DNA of 64,000 nt from CAZVVT01 sp964630595 (GCA_964630595.1 CAZVVT010000001.1:186001-250000); one strand, 5' to 3'; shown: positions 32,060 through 41,184, counted from the stretch's first letter. Notes: generated from the letters alone by a model not told the origin. Numbers and translations are program-made.

Positions 32060-32422
32060 TCACATTTCACCTCGATCAGCTCTTTCTGCTAGTTGTGGGA
32101 ATTCCAATTTCTCTTTCACTTCTTCCGCACGCAGCGTGATGAAACGAACGAGATCTTCGTTCAAATGGTATTCGCGCCACAGATCCTTAATGGTCTCTGG
32201 ATTAGCGGAAAAGTACATCAGGTAGTAGTGACCTTCGCGCTTGCCGGCGATTTCAAACGCCAGGCGCTTCTTTCCCTGATCGTGTACTTTATGGATTTCT
32301 CCCCCACGTCCGGAAATTCCATTCTTAATCTTCTCAAGCGCTTTTGTCTTTGCATCATCGCTCAAGGTCGCACTTAAGATGTACATCCCTTCGTAGAGGT
32401 TGTTTGTGCTCTCTTCTTTCAT
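32060..32422 (-). CDS. rpsF: 30S ribosomal protein S6
   Basis: The 120-residue S6 has 'YEGMYILSATLSDDAKTKALEKIKNGI', 'GGEIHKVHDQGKKRLAFEI' and 'EGHYYLMYFSANPETIKDL', all typical strands and helices of the S6 fold. It pairs with S18 in the small subunit. Three starts lie close together (GTG 32428, ATG 32425, ATG 32422). GGAG is best spaced for 32422, which is used. It overlaps the end of pth if the longer starts are taken. Confidence 0.95.
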   Translation of the reverse strand: MKEESTNNLYEGMYILSATLSDDAKTKALEKIKNGISGRGGEIHKVHDQGKKRLAFEIAGKREGHYYLMYFSANPETIKDLWREYHLNEDLVRFITLRAEEVKEKLEFPQLAERADRGEM

Positions 32423-32424
32423 CA

Positions 32425-33024
32425 TCACTCCGTGTGACTTCGATTATTAAACTCGTTCATTCCTTCGTCGATACCGCGAAAAAGCCACGTCTCAATAGCT
32501 CCCTTCGCCGCGTCGATGATTTTCGGCAATTGCCGGTTTTCTTCTTCGCTAAAGTTCGATAAAACCCAATCCTCTAGCGCACCCTCTGGTGGCTGGCCAA
32601 TACCGACTCGCAGCCGTGGCCACCCTTGTGTCTTCAGAGCATGTTCAATGCTCTTCAGTCCGTTGTGTCCCCCCGCCGACCCCTCTTTCTTCAGGCGCAA
32701 GATCCCGAAGGGAAGGTCGGCATCATCTACCACCACAAGGAGGCCTTCTGGTAGACACGCAAAGCGGTGAGCTGCTTTCTCCACAGCTTCTCCGCTTTCG
32801 TTCATGTAAGTGAGGGGCTTGATCAGAACTACTTGTAGTCCCTCTCGCTGCATCTCACTCCATTTTGCCTTGATTTTTGGCTCCCGCTCAAAGCTCACAC
32901 CGTGTGCTTTGGCAAAGGCATCAAGGATCACAAAGCCGATATTGTGGCGGGTGTGCAGGTACTCCGTTCCCGGATTGCCCAAGCCGACCACAAGACGACT
33001 CTTGTTTGGTTTATCGTTTTCCAA
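32425..33024 (-). CDS. pth: Peptidyl-tRNA hydrolase
   Basis: The 199-residue Pth shows 'VVGLGNPGTEYLHTRHNIGF' (catalytic His in RHNIG), 'LIKPLTYMNESGEAV' (substrate Asn), 'VVVDDADLPFG' and 'GGHNGLKSIEHAL'. It frees tRNA from prematurely released peptidyl-tRNA. The frame opens at TTG 33024, overlapping rplY; GTG 32991, with AAGAG upstream, would give 'VVGLGNPG' at once and is an alternative start. Same strand and order as in Chlamydia. Confidence 0.95.
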   Translation of the reverse strand: MENDKPNKSRLVVGLGNPGTEYLHTRHNIGFVILDAFAKAHGVSFEREPKIKAKWSEMQREGLQVVLIKPLTYMNESGEAVEKAAHRFACLPEGLLVVVDDADLPFGILRLKKEGSAGGHNGLKSIEHALKTQGWPRLRVGIGQPPEGALEDWVLSNFSEEENRQLPKIIDAAKGAIETWLFRGIDEGMNEFNNRSHTE

Positions 33025-33568
33025 CTACAACAGCTACCTGTTCGAGATCGACGAGGGGTTTTACACCCGCCGGCATCGCGATATCTTTCAAACGTTTTTT
33101 CCCAAACATTTCCAAATCGCGGATGTCCAAAGAAAATTGCGATGGAATCTGTCCTGGCAAGCAGCTCACGGGGATCGTGCGCACCACTTCGCGCAAGAAA
33201 CCGCCCAGCTTAATGCCCACGCACTCTGCTTCACCTGTGAACTGAATTGGCACGTTCAAGCTGACTTTTACATCGCTATGCAACTCAATGAAATCAAGGT
33301 GCCATACTTGGTATGTAGTGGGGTGGTATTGGATCTCTTTGACAAGAGCGCGAACTGTTTTTCCATCCACATCTAGCGTAAAGACGGTCGTAGAAAGACA
33401 ACTCTTTTTAATGTCGCGCATCAGGGCGGCAAAGGCGTTACCCTCTATCCAAAGACCCACTCCTGGCTCACCCTTGGAGTAGAGAACAGCGGGGATATCT
33501 TTTCTGCGGCGAATCTCTCCCAAGGTGGACTTCAGTCCGTTGGGCCGAGAATGGGCTTTTAACTTCAT
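33011..33568 (-). CDS. rplY: 50S ribosomal protein L25 (CTC type)
   Basis: This 185-residue general-stress-type L25 has an N-terminal 5S-rRNA-binding domain ('GEIRRRKDIPAVLYSKGEPGVGLWI', 'VRALVKEIQYHPTTYQVWHLDFIEL') followed by the TL5/CTC C-terminal beta domain ('VPIQFTGEAECVGIKLGGFLREVVRTIPVSCLPGQIP'). ATG 33568 is used because it starts the domain; the frame runs on to 33685 without homology. GGAG is 11 bases upstream. It leads the pth-rpsF-rpsR-rplI operon. Confidence 0.94.
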   Translation of the reverse strand: MKLKAHSRPNGLKSTLGEIRRRKDIPAVLYSKGEPGVGLWIEGNAFAALMRDIKKSCLSTTVFTLDVDGKTVRALVKEIQYHPTTYQVWHLDFIELHSDVKVSLNVPIQFTGEAECVGIKLGGFLREVVRTIPVSCLPGQIPSQFSLDIRDLEMFGKKRLKDIAMPAGVKPLVDLEQVAVVVGKR

Positions 33569-33708
33569 GGGCTTATTTGCTCCTTCAAAAAAATCTACAA
33601 CCAAGACCGGAGCAAAACAAGAAGACGAATCTGTTTTGGCGCCTAGCATCCCCCCTATTTGGAGGATGAGTTTTCCTTCGGTCAAGGCAACCTAAAATAT
33701 TTCAGTAT

Positions 33709-33780
33709 TTGGGGTAGAAGGATTCGAACCTCCGAGTGGCGGTACCAAAAACCGCTGCCTTACCGCTTGGCGATACCCCA
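33709..33780 (-). tRNA. tRNA-Gln (anticodon TTG)
   Basis: Read on the minus strand, acceptor TGGGGTA pairs with TACCCCA, the anticodon stem-loop has TTG, and the T-arm is CGGAGGTTCGAATCCTTC. The discriminator is A at 33709 and CCA is not encoded. It lies in the intergenic space upstream of rplY. Confidence 0.95.
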
Positions 33781-33872
33781 AAACAAGACCAATAGCCTAC
33801 TGTCTGTTAGTGATTTAGGGCAAGCAAAAATAAGGGGTGAAATCTTAACATAGACCGTGTAAAATAGCTCCT

Positions 33873-35213
33873 ATGCTCGGCTCCTTCTTCGCCTTCTTAA
33901 CACAAGTCAATGACCTCTTTTGGGGGTGGATTGGCTTCTCCCTGATCCTTGTTCTCGGTCTCTATTTATCGGTGGTTACCGGCTTTTTCCAAATCCGCGC
34001 CTTCCCCGGTTTAGTACGCAGCTTTTTCGAGTCGATTTTCCATAAAGAAGAGGGTAAAGGCATTCACCCTTTGCGCACCTTTTTCGCCTCTGTTGGCGGG
34101 ATGGTGGGCGTCGGTAATCTTGTGGGGATTGTCACAGCCATTCAGATCGGCGGACCCGGTGCCCTTCTATGGGTATGGGTGACGGCGCTACTGGGCTCTG
34201 TCATCAAATACGGGGAGGTCTTTTTGGCCTTCAAATACCGCGTTGAGAACACCTCCAGCTTTGATGGCGGTCCTATGTATGTGCTGGCCAGGGCCTTCCG
34301 CTCCAAAATCGTCCCTGTGGTCGTAGCCCTTTTCCTCTGCATATATGGTGTGGAAATCTACCAATTTTCCGTGATTACCGAGACACTGACGACCAACTGG
34401 CATCTGGATAAGACCTTTGTTATTGCCGCCCTCATCGCGGGCATTTTCTATGTCGGACTTGGCGGGGTGCGCCGCGTGGGCAAAATCTGTGCTGTGGTCA
34501 TGCCCGTCTTTATCCTTGTCTACTCCGTCTTGGCGCTGTGGGTGATCGGGGTGCATATTGGCGAACTGCCCGCTATTTTGTCTCACGTCTTTCGATCGGC
34601 TTTCACTGGAGAGGCTGCCATCGGCGGCTTTGCCGGCTCCACGGCTCTGATTGCGATTCAGCAAGGATCGATGAATGCTGCCTATTCTGCCGACATTGGA
34701 ATCGGCCTGGCCTCTATTATGCAGAGTGAATCCTCGGCAAAACGCCCAGAGACGCAAGCCCGTTTGGCCGCTTTTGGCGTCTTCCTGGACAACTTCATCT
34801 GTACCCTCTCCGTCCTCCTCGTGCTAGTCACGGGGATCTGGCAGTCGGGAACCTCCGTTCCTGCCTCGGAATATGTGCAGCACGCCCTTGCCACCTCCTT
34901 CCCGGCAATGGAAATCTTCGTGCCCATGCTGATCCTCTTCCTCGGGTTCATGACGACTACCTCTTACTTCTGTATCGGACTCAAATGTGCCCGCTACCTA
35001 AGTCCCCGTTTTGGCTTAGGAATTTTCCTTGGATACGCCTTTTTTGCCTTCGTCTTTTTCTCCTTCTTCGACCAGCTCATTGCGCGTCAAGCGATGGGGA
35101 TTGCCGGTGGCGGCCTGCTCGTCTTTAACTTGATCGGCGTCTTCCTCCTCCGCAAAGAGATCGTCTTTACGGGTCGCAAACAAGTAGCTGAACCTATTGC
35201 CGAAATTGCCTAA
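33873..35213 (+). CDS. Sodium:alanine/glycine symporter (AGCS family)
   Basis: This 446-residue integral membrane protein has about 11 helices. AGCS landmarks are present: 'SVGGMVGVGNLVGIVTAIQIGGPGALLW', seen in pieces around residues 74-98, 'SSFDGGPMYVLARAF', 'FYVGLGGVRRVGKICAVVMP', and 'GSTALIAIQQGSMNAAYSADIGIGLASI'. These transporters import alanine or glycine with sodium. Chlamydiae depend on host amino acids, consistent with its presence. It is the first of a plus-strand run with the phosphatase and mnmA. Confidence 0.93.
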   Translation: MLGSFFAFLTQVNDLFWGWIGFSLILVLGLYLSVVTGFFQIRAFPGLVRSFFESIFHKEEGKGIHPLRTFFASVGGMVGVGNLVGIVTAIQIGGPGALLWVWVTALLGSVIKYGEVFLAFKYRVENTSSFDGGPMYVLARAFRSKIVPVVVALFLCIYGVEIYQFSVITETLTTNWHLDKTFVIAALIAGIFYVGLGGVRRVGKICAVVMPVFILVYSVLALWVIGVHIGELPAILSHVFRSAFTGEAAIGGFAGSTALIAIQQGSMNAAYSADIGIGLASIMQSESSAKRPETQARLAAFGVFLDNFICTLSVLLVLVTGIWQSGTSVPASEYVQHALATSFPAMEIFVPMLILFLGFMTTTSYFCIGLKCARYLSPRFGLGIFLGYAFFAFVFFSFFDQLIARQAMGIAGGGLLVFNLIGVFLLRKEIVFTGRKQVAEPIAEIA

Positions 35214-35222
35214 TCTACAAGG

Positions 35223-35798
35223 ATGGATAAAAAATCCCTGGTCTATTTGGTTCGTCATGGTCAAACACAGTGGTCTTCTTTAGGCAAACATACCGGCCAT
35301 ACTGACATTCCTCTAACGGCTGAGGGCGAGCGCCTGGCGGCCACCCTCAAAGCTCCCCTGGCAAAAGTGCCCTTTTCCACCATCCTCTCCTCCCCTCTCA
35401 AAAGAGCCGTTAGAACCGCCGAAATTGCCGGATTTCGCCCTACCTTGGAACCCGACCTAATAGAATGGAACTATGGGGCCTATGAGGGGGTTACAACCGC
35501 TGAAATCAGAGCCAAAGACCCCACCTGGAACCTCTTTAAAGATGGCTGCCCCGGCGGAGAGCAGGCACGTGATGTAGGCGCCCGGGCTGACCGCCTGATC
35601 GCCAAACTACAGGGCCTAGAGGGCAACGCCCTTCTCTTCGCGCACGGCCATATTTTACGCGTCTTTGCCGCCCGCTGGCTGCAGTTGCCCCCAGAAGTGG
35701 GCACCCGCTTTCTCCTAGCAACGGAGTCCATCTCCATCCTTGGGTTTGAACATAGCTCTCAAGAGCCGGTGATTCGTCTTTGGAATAGTACTACCTAG
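35223..35798 (+). CDS. Histidine phosphatase (phosphoglycerate mutase-like)
   Basis: This 191-residue protein has 'VYLVRHGQTQWSSLGKHTG' (phospho-acceptor His in R-H-G), 'ILSSPLKRAVRTAEIAG' (phosphate-pocket Arg), 'LIEWNYGAYEG' (catalytic acid region) and 'LLFAHGHILRVFAARWL' (second His). Length and motifs are those of the small broad phosphatases (PhoE/CobC/SixA-like) rather than a true glycolytic mutase. Substrate unknown. It begins nine bases after the symporter stop. Confidence 0.9.
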   Translation: MDKKSLVYLVRHGQTQWSSLGKHTGHTDIPLTAEGERLAATLKAPLAKVPFSTILSSPLKRAVRTAEIAGFRPTLEPDLIEWNYGAYEGVTTAEIRAKDPTWNLFKDGCPGGEQARDVGARADRLIAKLQGLEGNALLFAHGHILRVFAARWLQLPPEVGTRFLLATESISILGFEHSSQEPVIRLWNSTT

Positions 35799-35816
35799 TT
35801 AGGTACAATACTTCCC

Positions 35817-36848
35817 ATGAAAGTTGTTATTGCGATGTCGGGAGGAGTGGACTCCTCCGTCGCCGCCCTACTTTTGCGCAACCAAGGCCATGAGTGCATC
35901 GGTCTTTTCATGAAAAATTGGGAAGATGAGCAGTGCACGGCAACCCAGGACTTTGACGATGTGGCCTCCGTCTGCGCCAAGATCGGCATCCCCTGCTATG
36001 CCGTCAATTTTGCTAAAGAGTACAAAGAAAAGGTCTTTGCCGATTTTGTCGAGCAGTACAAACTCGGACTCACGCCCAATCCCGACATCCTCTGCAATCG
36101 CGAGATTAAGTTCAAAGTGCTGATGGAAAAGGCCTTCGAAATGGGAGCCGATTTTCTGGCCACCGGCCACTACGCGCAAAACGTAGACTCGACCTTAGTA
36201 CGCGCTGTTGATGCCAACAAAGACCAGACCTATTTTCTCTACACTCTCAAAAATGAAATCCTACAAAAGGTCCTCTTCCCCATTGGTCATCTGCCCAAGC
36301 CGCAAGTGCGACAGATCGCGCAAGAGGCGGGGCTGCCTACAGCGTCCAAAAAGGACAGCACGGGCATCTGCTTTATTGGTGAGCGCAAGTTTCGGGAATT
36401 CTTAAGCAATTACGTCATCTCCTCACCCGGCCCTATTGAAACGATCGACGGTAAGGTCATCGGTACTCATAGCGGCCTCTCCTTTCATACTATTGGCCAG
36501 CGAAAAGGCCTTTGTATCGGAGGGCAAAAAGAAGGAAATGGGGAAGCGTGGTTTGTGGTGCGAAAAGAACGAGAGCGCAACGCTCTCATTGTCGCCCAAG
36601 GCGACCACGAAAGCCTCTACTCTTCAGAGCTAAACGCTTTCGACGTCTCCTGGGTCAACCCCGTCACTCTTCCTTTGCGCGCTACCGCTAAGATCCGCTA
36701 CCGACAAGCCGACCAACCCTGCATGGTCTATCCTACAGAGGTGGGAGTTCGCGCTGTGTTTGACGAGCCGCAAAAAGCGATTACAGCTCGCCAATCAGTG
36801 GTCTTCTACGACGGCCCTACCTGCTTAGGCGGCGGCGTAATTAGTTAG
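35817..36848 (+). CDS. mnmA: tRNA-specific 2-thiouridylase MnmA
   Basis: The 343-residue enzyme has 'AMSGGVDSSVAALLL' (PP-loop), 'NPDILCNREIKFKVL' (first catalytic Cys), 'DATGHYA'-type 'LATGHYAQ', 'DQTYFLYTL' and 'DSTGICFIGERKFREFL' (second catalytic Cys). It thiolates U34 of tRNA-Lys, -Glu and -Gln using ATP. It ends 4 bases into the convergent small secreted protein. Confidence 0.97.
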   Translation: MKVVIAMSGGVDSSVAALLLRNQGHECIGLFMKNWEDEQCTATQDFDDVASVCAKIGIPCYAVNFAKEYKEKVFADFVEQYKLGLTPNPDILCNREIKFKVLMEKAFEMGADFLATGHYAQNVDSTLVRAVDANKDQTYFLYTLKNEILQKVLFPIGHLPKPQVRQIAQEAGLPTASKKDSTGICFIGERKFREFLSNYVISSPGPIETIDGKVIGTHSGLSFHTIGQRKGLCIGGQKEGNGEAWFVVRKERERNALIVAQGDHESLYSSELNAFDVSWVNPVTLPLRATAKIRYRQADQPCMVYPTEVGVRAVFDEPQKAITARQSVVFYDGPTCLGGGVIS

Positions 36849-37030
36849 TCATCCTTCTTATCGTCATCATCTTCTTCCGCTTCTATGCAGGAAGTATAGG
36901 GATCATCATCAAGAGGGATCGCCAACACATCTGTTGTATCGATGGAATCCTCTTGAAGACAGAACTTTTCGCTCCCGTCTTGTGCAAAAACAGCGGATAC
37001 GAGCCCTAGGCAAAGCAACAGTCTTTTCAT
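36845..37030 (-). CDS. Small exported acidic protein (61 aa)
   Basis: This 61-residue frame from ATG 37030 has AGGAG seven bases upstream and a clear signal peptide 'MKRLLLCLGLVSAVFA'. After cleavage about 45 residues remain, ending in a run of Asp/Glu ('EAEEDDDDKKDD'), with two Cys. The longer frame to 37084 merely adds residues before the signal. Likely a periplasmic or secreted small protein; family unknown. Confidence 0.65.
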   Translation of the reverse strand: MKRLLLCLGLVSAVFAQDGSEKFCLQEDSIDTTDVLAIPLDDDPYTSCIEAEEDDDDKKDD

Positions 37031-37113
37031 ATTTCTCCTTGAATACAGAGGACTTTTGTACCATGACGCGACATTTGTTTTCAAAGCCTCATAAGAGGAT
37101 AATTAAAGCCTCG

Positions 37114-37875
37114 ATGACCCATTACCGCTTCACTCTCCAAGCCCCTCTAGAATCTCTTCCCCTTTTGGAGGAGACGCCCTCCGCTCTGCTCCAAACTCCC
37201 GCGGGAGAATTAGAGGCCATCGTTCATCAAGACAACCTCCAAGATTTTCTTGTGCAGTTAGAAGTGATCAAGGCACTTTTTCCCATTTCCTGGTCGCAAG
37301 AAGAGCTAGCGCAACGCGACTGGCTCAAAGAGCATGATAAGGCGCTGCCTCCCATCGAAATAGCCGGCATTCGCATTGTCAAATCAGAAGAGGAAGAAGG
37401 GTTGGCCATAGAAGCCTCCATTGCCTTCGGCTCGGGACACCATGAAACCACCAGTGGCTGTCTCATTGCCATGCGTGCTGCTCACAATGAGCGCTCCTTT
37501 GCTCGCACGCTCGACATGGGCTGCGGCAGCGGCATTCTCGCTTTGGCTGCCAGGTTGATGGGTAGCGAATCCGTTGTTGCTGTTGACAATGACCCGGACG
37601 CTCTTCACATCACGCGCAAAAACGCGCGAACCAACTGCTTAGATATTGACATTCGAGAAGATGTGGTGGGCCAATTTGACCTCATCATTGCCAACATCCA
37701 AGCCAATGTGCTGATTGAGATGGCGGAATTTCTCCAATCCCACCTGCAGCCCGGCGGCCAGCTCATTCTCTCCGGCATTCTCCAAACGCAAAAAGAGGCC
37801 GTCAGTCAAGCATACCGCCTCAAACCCATCCAAGCTCTGCCTATGGCTGAATGGGTTACCCTCCGCCTTGCTTAA
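37114..37875 (+). CDS. prmA: Ribosomal protein L11 methyltransferase
   Basis: This is a methyltransferase of 253 residues from ATG 37114. It has the PrmA-type linker region and 'SIAFGSGHHETTSGCLIAM' (PrmA 'FGTGxHxTT' variant), then the SAM-binding 'TLDMGCGSGILALAA', 'VVAVDNDPDALHITRKN' and 'FDLIIANIQANVLIEMA' (N-I-x-A). It methylates L11 and related targets. ATG 37063 would add 17 residues and has a better-placed AGAGGA, so the start is uncertain. It ends 4 bases into the convergent MarC gene. Confidence 0.9.
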   Translation: MTHYRFTLQAPLESLPLLEETPSALLQTPAGELEAIVHQDNLQDFLVQLEVIKALFPISWSQEELAQRDWLKEHDKALPPIEIAGIRIVKSEEEEGLAIEASIAFGSGHHETTSGCLIAMRAAHNERSFARTLDMGCGSGILALAARLMGSESVVAVDNDPDALHITRKNARTNCLDIDIREDVVGQFDLIIANIQANVLIEMAEFLQSHLQPGGQLILSGILQTQKEAVSQAYRLKPIQALPMAEWVTLRLA

Positions 37876-38474
37876 CCGAGTATATTGAGCACCATGTGGG
37901 CGTAGTCTTTGATGCCCGTAGTGATCATCTGCACTGCCATAAAGGCCAAAATCAGCCCTGCTAAACGCTCCAGCGCGTAGAGAACGGGTTCTCCGAGAAG
38001 ACGTTTGATATAGGAGGCCAGGAGCAGAATCACGAGAGAGGGAATCCAAGCTGTTGCAATGACTGCTAACATCAGCCCATCGCTGCGGTACATATCGGCA
38101 AAAATCATCAGTGTTGAGATTGTGCCCGGACCAGTTAGGAGAGGGATGGCCAAAGGCACAATGAAGGGTTCGGTTTGCAAAGCTTTAGGGTCTTCTTTGA
38201 CCGGAAAGAGCATGGTCAAACCAATCAGAAAGAGAATCGTGCCTCCAGCAATGCGTAGAGAAAAGAGATCGAGGCTTAAACTGCTCAATACCTGCTTGCC
38301 GAAGTAGGCAAAAACCAGCATTAAAAACAAAGCGATGCTCATTTCTCGCAGAATGATCCTTCGCTGCTTTGCCGCCGTAAAACTACGCAACATTCCGAGG
38401 AGAACAGGCACGTTTCCGATCGCATTGAAGACGATGAAAATACGGGTGGCGAGCGGGATAACTTCTTCGTACAT
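37872..38474 (-). CDS. MarC-family integral membrane protein
   Basis: This 200-residue protein has six hydrophobic helices and the MarC landmarks 'FIVFNAIGNVPVLLGML', 'SLRIAGGTILFLIGLTML' and 'VPLAIPLLTGPGTISTLM'. Members (MarC, YhgN, YchE) are membrane proteins with no settled transport function. The start ATG at 38474 begins with the usual short polar lead. It lies 40 bases beyond the MOMP-like gene cluster on the same strand. Confidence 0.92.
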   Translation of the reverse strand: MYEEVIPLATRIFIVFNAIGNVPVLLGMLRSFTAAKQRRIILREMSIALFLMLVFAYFGKQVLSSLSLDLFSLRIAGGTILFLIGLTMLFPVKEDPKALQTEPFIVPLAIPLLTGPGTISTLMIFADMYRSDGLMLAVIATAWIPSLVILLLASYIKRLLGEPVLYALERLAGLILAFMAVQMITTGIKDYAHMVLNILG

Positions 38475-38514
38475 AAAAAATCCTTAACTGGTCCGATTAT
38501 CGTCGAGTGGCGGT

Positions 38515-39303
38515 TTAAAAGGCCATATCGACCATCAAAGTGCCGGCATTTTCGATGAGGCAGCGAATTTCTCCACTCACCGTGACTGCTCCAGAGGCAA
38601 ATGTGGCCCCGAAAGCGTAGCCCAGTTTGCGGCGCGTTTTAAATTCATTATTGAGCCAAACCCCTTCGATCACGCGATCTCCGTCAAGAAGACAGCCAGC
38701 TTTGGCCCAGTTCAACGTTATATAAGGAGAGAGGCGGTCCCAGCGCTGTGCCCAGCCAAAAGAGACTTGGCCTTCGCGATACCGCAGCCCAATGCGATCT
38801 GCCGTGGGCAGGCCATTGTGGTTCAAAATTTGGGTGTGCGCTCGGCCCGTATCTTCGTACTGAGCCATCAGCGACAAAGTGCCCACGCCCCACCGGCCAA
38901 ATCCCCTTTCCCAAAGCAAGGCTGTTGCACCAAAACCTCCAATGACTTGAGAGTCAAAAGTCGCTCTGATGAACTCATTTGTTCCTGTGCCTCCAGTCAG
39001 GGGAAATGCCGAGGCAAAAGAGGCTCTAAAGCCCCCTACGAAACCATATACCTCAACCAAACGCCACAAGTTGATGTAGAGGACCCCTTCGTTAGCGAAA
39101 AGGCTCACGCGATCGATATTTTGTCTGCGGTTGTGCATGCGCCGGTTAAACACCGCATCACTGCGATAGCCCAACTTCAGGGCCCAACATTCACAGGGGT
39201 TCCAAAAAAGAGGTTTGGTTTCCAGAGAAACACGGGCGGGGTCTGTAGCCGGCATTGCTGCCAAGCTGCTCAAAGCCAGACTCAAGAGTAGAAATCGCTT
39301 CAT
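38515..39303 (-). CDS. MOMP-like outer-membrane protein, paralogue 1 (divergent)
   Basis: This 262-residue protein has a signal peptide (MKRFLLLSLALSSLAAMPA), then 'CECWALKLGYRSDAVFNRRM', aligning with 'CDDCSCWSLRAGYRGDFVFDRKL' of its neighbours, amphipathic strands, and terminal Phe. It has fewer Cys than the others and ends 'LMVDMAF' rather than 'AEFRF'. The family is that of the chlamydial MOMP-like porins. It is the most divergent of six tandem copies and the last in the array. Confidence 0.85.
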   Translation of the reverse strand: MKRFLLLSLALSSLAAMPATDPARVSLETKPLFWNPCECWALKLGYRSDAVFNRRMHNRRQNIDRVSLFANEGVLYINLWRLVEVYGFVGGFRASFASAFPLTGGTGTNEFIRATFDSQVIGGFGATALLWERGFGRWGVGTLSLMAQYEDTGRAHTQILNHNGLPTADRIGLRYREGQVSFGWAQRWDRLSPYITLNWAKAGCLLDGDRVIEGVWLNNEFKTRRKLGYAFGATFASGAVTVSGEIRCLIENAGTLMVDMAF

Positions 39304-39331
39304 AAGGGAAGCAAATGTACTCTATCCCCTA

Positions 39332-40144
39332 TTAAAAACGAACTTCGGCGCTCACAGTAGCTGCATTCTCATCGACAAAGCGCGCCTCTGCCGTAATGTT
39401 CATGCGAAAGACATCCAACAAAGTGGCCCCGCAGGCCCAGCCAAAATGGCGTTGACTTTTCAGGTTGTGATAGTGGATGGAGTGGGTTGCATTTTGCGCC
39501 GTACCATTCATATCAACGCGTTGATTCGACCATTTTAATGCTACATAAGGGGAAAGTTTTCGAACCAACTGTCCATAGGAAAGAGTAAACTGCGAGGCTC
39601 GGTAGCTGGAAACTCCTGTACCGCCCATGGTGGGTGGGGTACCGTTTAACTCCGTAACACGCGAATTTCCATAAAATGTTTTGAAAAACTCAAAACCCCC
39701 TTTCAGAAAACTCGTACCGGCGTACTTCCAAGATTTGGTCCATACGAGAATGCGCGCTCCCACCCCCCAACTTCCCTTTGTTTCAAAAGGTGCGGTAACA
39801 AAGGTGTATGGAGTTGCTCCAGTAAGGTTGATATCAGGAGTGGCCAAATATTGGGAGGAGGCTCCGGCGATGCCGTAAATATCCAGGCAATTCCACAAAT
39901 TGAGCGTCAGTGTAAAGGCGTTTGTGTAGACGGAGTAGCGCTGCACTGGGTTAAAGGTCACCGCATTTCTCAACTTTGCGTCATAAACAAAGTCGCCACG
40001 ATAGCCATAGCGCAATGACCAGCAGCTGCAGCAGTCGTTACAGAGAAAGACACTCTCCGACATGAGATGAGGTAGCCCGGGATTCAGAACGGGCAAAGCG
40101 GTCGCGGTCGCAGAGACCGTCAAAAGAGCCAATATTTTTTTCAT
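39332..40144 (-). CDS. MOMP-like outer-membrane protein, paralogue 2
   Basis: This 270-residue protein has a signal peptide (MKKILALLTVSATATALP) and the shared 'LNPGLPHL...CNDCCSCWSLRYGYRGDFVYDAKL' N-terminus. 'YSVYTNAFTLTLNLWNCLDIYGIAGASSQ', strand-rich body and C-terminal 'GEARFVDENAATVSAEVRF' follow. Terminal Phe marks outer-membrane barrel insertion. Nearest to paralogue 3 in the N-terminus. Clustered Cys residues could disulfide-crosslink, as in chlamydial MOMP. GGAGA sits before the start. Confidence 0.88.
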   Translation of the reverse strand: MKKILALLTVSATATALPVLNPGLPHLMSESVFLCNDCCSCWSLRYGYRGDFVYDAKLRNAVTFNPVQRYSVYTNAFTLTLNLWNCLDIYGIAGASSQYLATPDINLTGATPYTFVTAPFETKGSWGVGARILVWTKSWKYAGTSFLKGGFEFFKTFYGNSRVTELNGTPPTMGGTGVSSYRASQFTLSYGQLVRKLSPYVALKWSNQRVDMNGTAQNATHSIHYHNLKSQRHFGWACGATLLDVFRMNITAEARFVDENAATVSAEVRF

Positions 40145-40199
40145 ACAATCTCCAGAGAAAACCTAAGGTGACGTGATGCAAAAAATATTGCAAATAAAA

Positions 40200-40232
40200 A
40201 AAGACCCTAGGCCCACAAGGCCTAGGGTCTTT
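40200..40232 (-). terminator. Rho-independent terminator of MOMP-like paralogue 3
   Basis: AAAGACCCTAGGCC (40200-40213) and GGCCTAGGGTCTTT (40219-40232) form a 14-bp perfect stem with a 5-base loop. On the minus strand the stem is followed by Ts (the As at 40195-40199). Confidence 0.93.
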
Positions 40233-40260
40233 ATATACAGCGAGCTGACTCAAGCTTCGC

Positions 40261-41106
40261 TTAGAAGCGCATTTCAGCTGTAACTGTCGCAGCTTTTTCA
40301 TCGATGAAGCGAGCTTCACCAGTGATGTTCATGCGGCAGAAATCGAGCAGGGTTGTACCCACTGCCCAACCCCAATGACGCTGACTATGCAGACCGCTAA
40401 GAGAGACTGCTTCTGTGCCAGCCGTCGACGGACCGTTTGCTCCTGTACCAGAAAGATTCACACGCTGTGTGGACCACTTGAGGGCAATGTAGGGCACTAA
40501 TTTCTTAATGCGCTGACCCCAAGCAAGTGCAGCACCCTGCGCGCGGTAGCGAGCAGTAGCGGTTCCACCCTGGCTGTTTGCGAGCAGGCCATCCAATGTC
40601 CAACTCTTGGAGTTTGCGTAACGTGTTGTCCAGTACTCATAGGTCACGCCCAGGAAACTTGTGCCAGCATATCTCCAGCATTTTTCCCAGAGCAGTAAAC
40701 GCGCACCAACACCCCATGAAGCCTTTGTTTCAAAAGGAATCTTTGCAAACGCAGTAACGCTTGTAGGACCTGCTTGTTCGTTGAAATATTTGGATGCTAA
40801 GTCTTGAGAGGTTGCTCCAGCAAGACCCCAAATATCAAGACGGTTCCAGAGATTCAAAGTGAGTGTAAAGGCGTTTGTGTAGAGCCCATAATGGTCAATT
40901 GTGTGCGTACTGTCTTCCAGTTTTGCATCATAGATGAAATCGCCACGGTAGCCGTAGCGGAGCGACCAGCAACGAGGGCCGCAGCCATCATCGCACATGA
41001 ACACACCCTCTGTTTGCAGATGGGGCAGGCCGGGGTTTAAAACGGGCGTTGCGTAGGCAGCTGTGGAAGCAACCAGGCTCGCCAACAGAGCGAAGGTTTT
41101 CTTCAT
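40261..41106 (-). CDS. MOMP-like outer-membrane protein, paralogue 3
   Basis: This 281-residue protein has a signal peptide (MKKTFALLASLVASTAAYA) and 'LNPGLPHLQTEGVFMCDDGCGPRCWSLRYGYRGDF'. The shared 'YGLYTNAFTLTLNLWNRLDIWGLAGATSQDLASK' core and C-terminal 'GEARFIDEKAATVTAEMRF' follow. Predicted porin of the outer membrane. It has its own terminator (40200) and GGAG before the start, so the array is transcribed in separate units. Confidence 0.9.
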   Translation of the reverse strand: MKKTFALLASLVASTAAYATPVLNPGLPHLQTEGVFMCDDGCGPRCWSLRYGYRGDFIYDAKLEDSTHTIDHYGLYTNAFTLTLNLWNRLDIWGLAGATSQDLASKYFNEQAGPTSVTAFAKIPFETKASWGVGARLLLWEKCWRYAGTSFLGVTYEYWTTRYANSKSWTLDGLLANSQGGTATARYRAQGAALAWGQRIKKLVPYIALKWSTQRVNLSGTGANGPSTAGTEAVSLSGLHSQRHWGWAVGTTLLDFCRMNITGEARFIDEKAATVTAEMRF

Positions 41107-41184
41107 GGGATTTGAGTCTCCAATTGAGTTTTTGAACTTGATTGCAAGATGCGCTCAACCCTGGTTTTTTGTAAATAAAAAAAA

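Noticed and set aside
35223..35798. Glycolytic phosphoglycerate mutase
   Set aside because: The protein is shorter than GpmA and lacks its extended substrate loop; small histidine phosphatase fits better.
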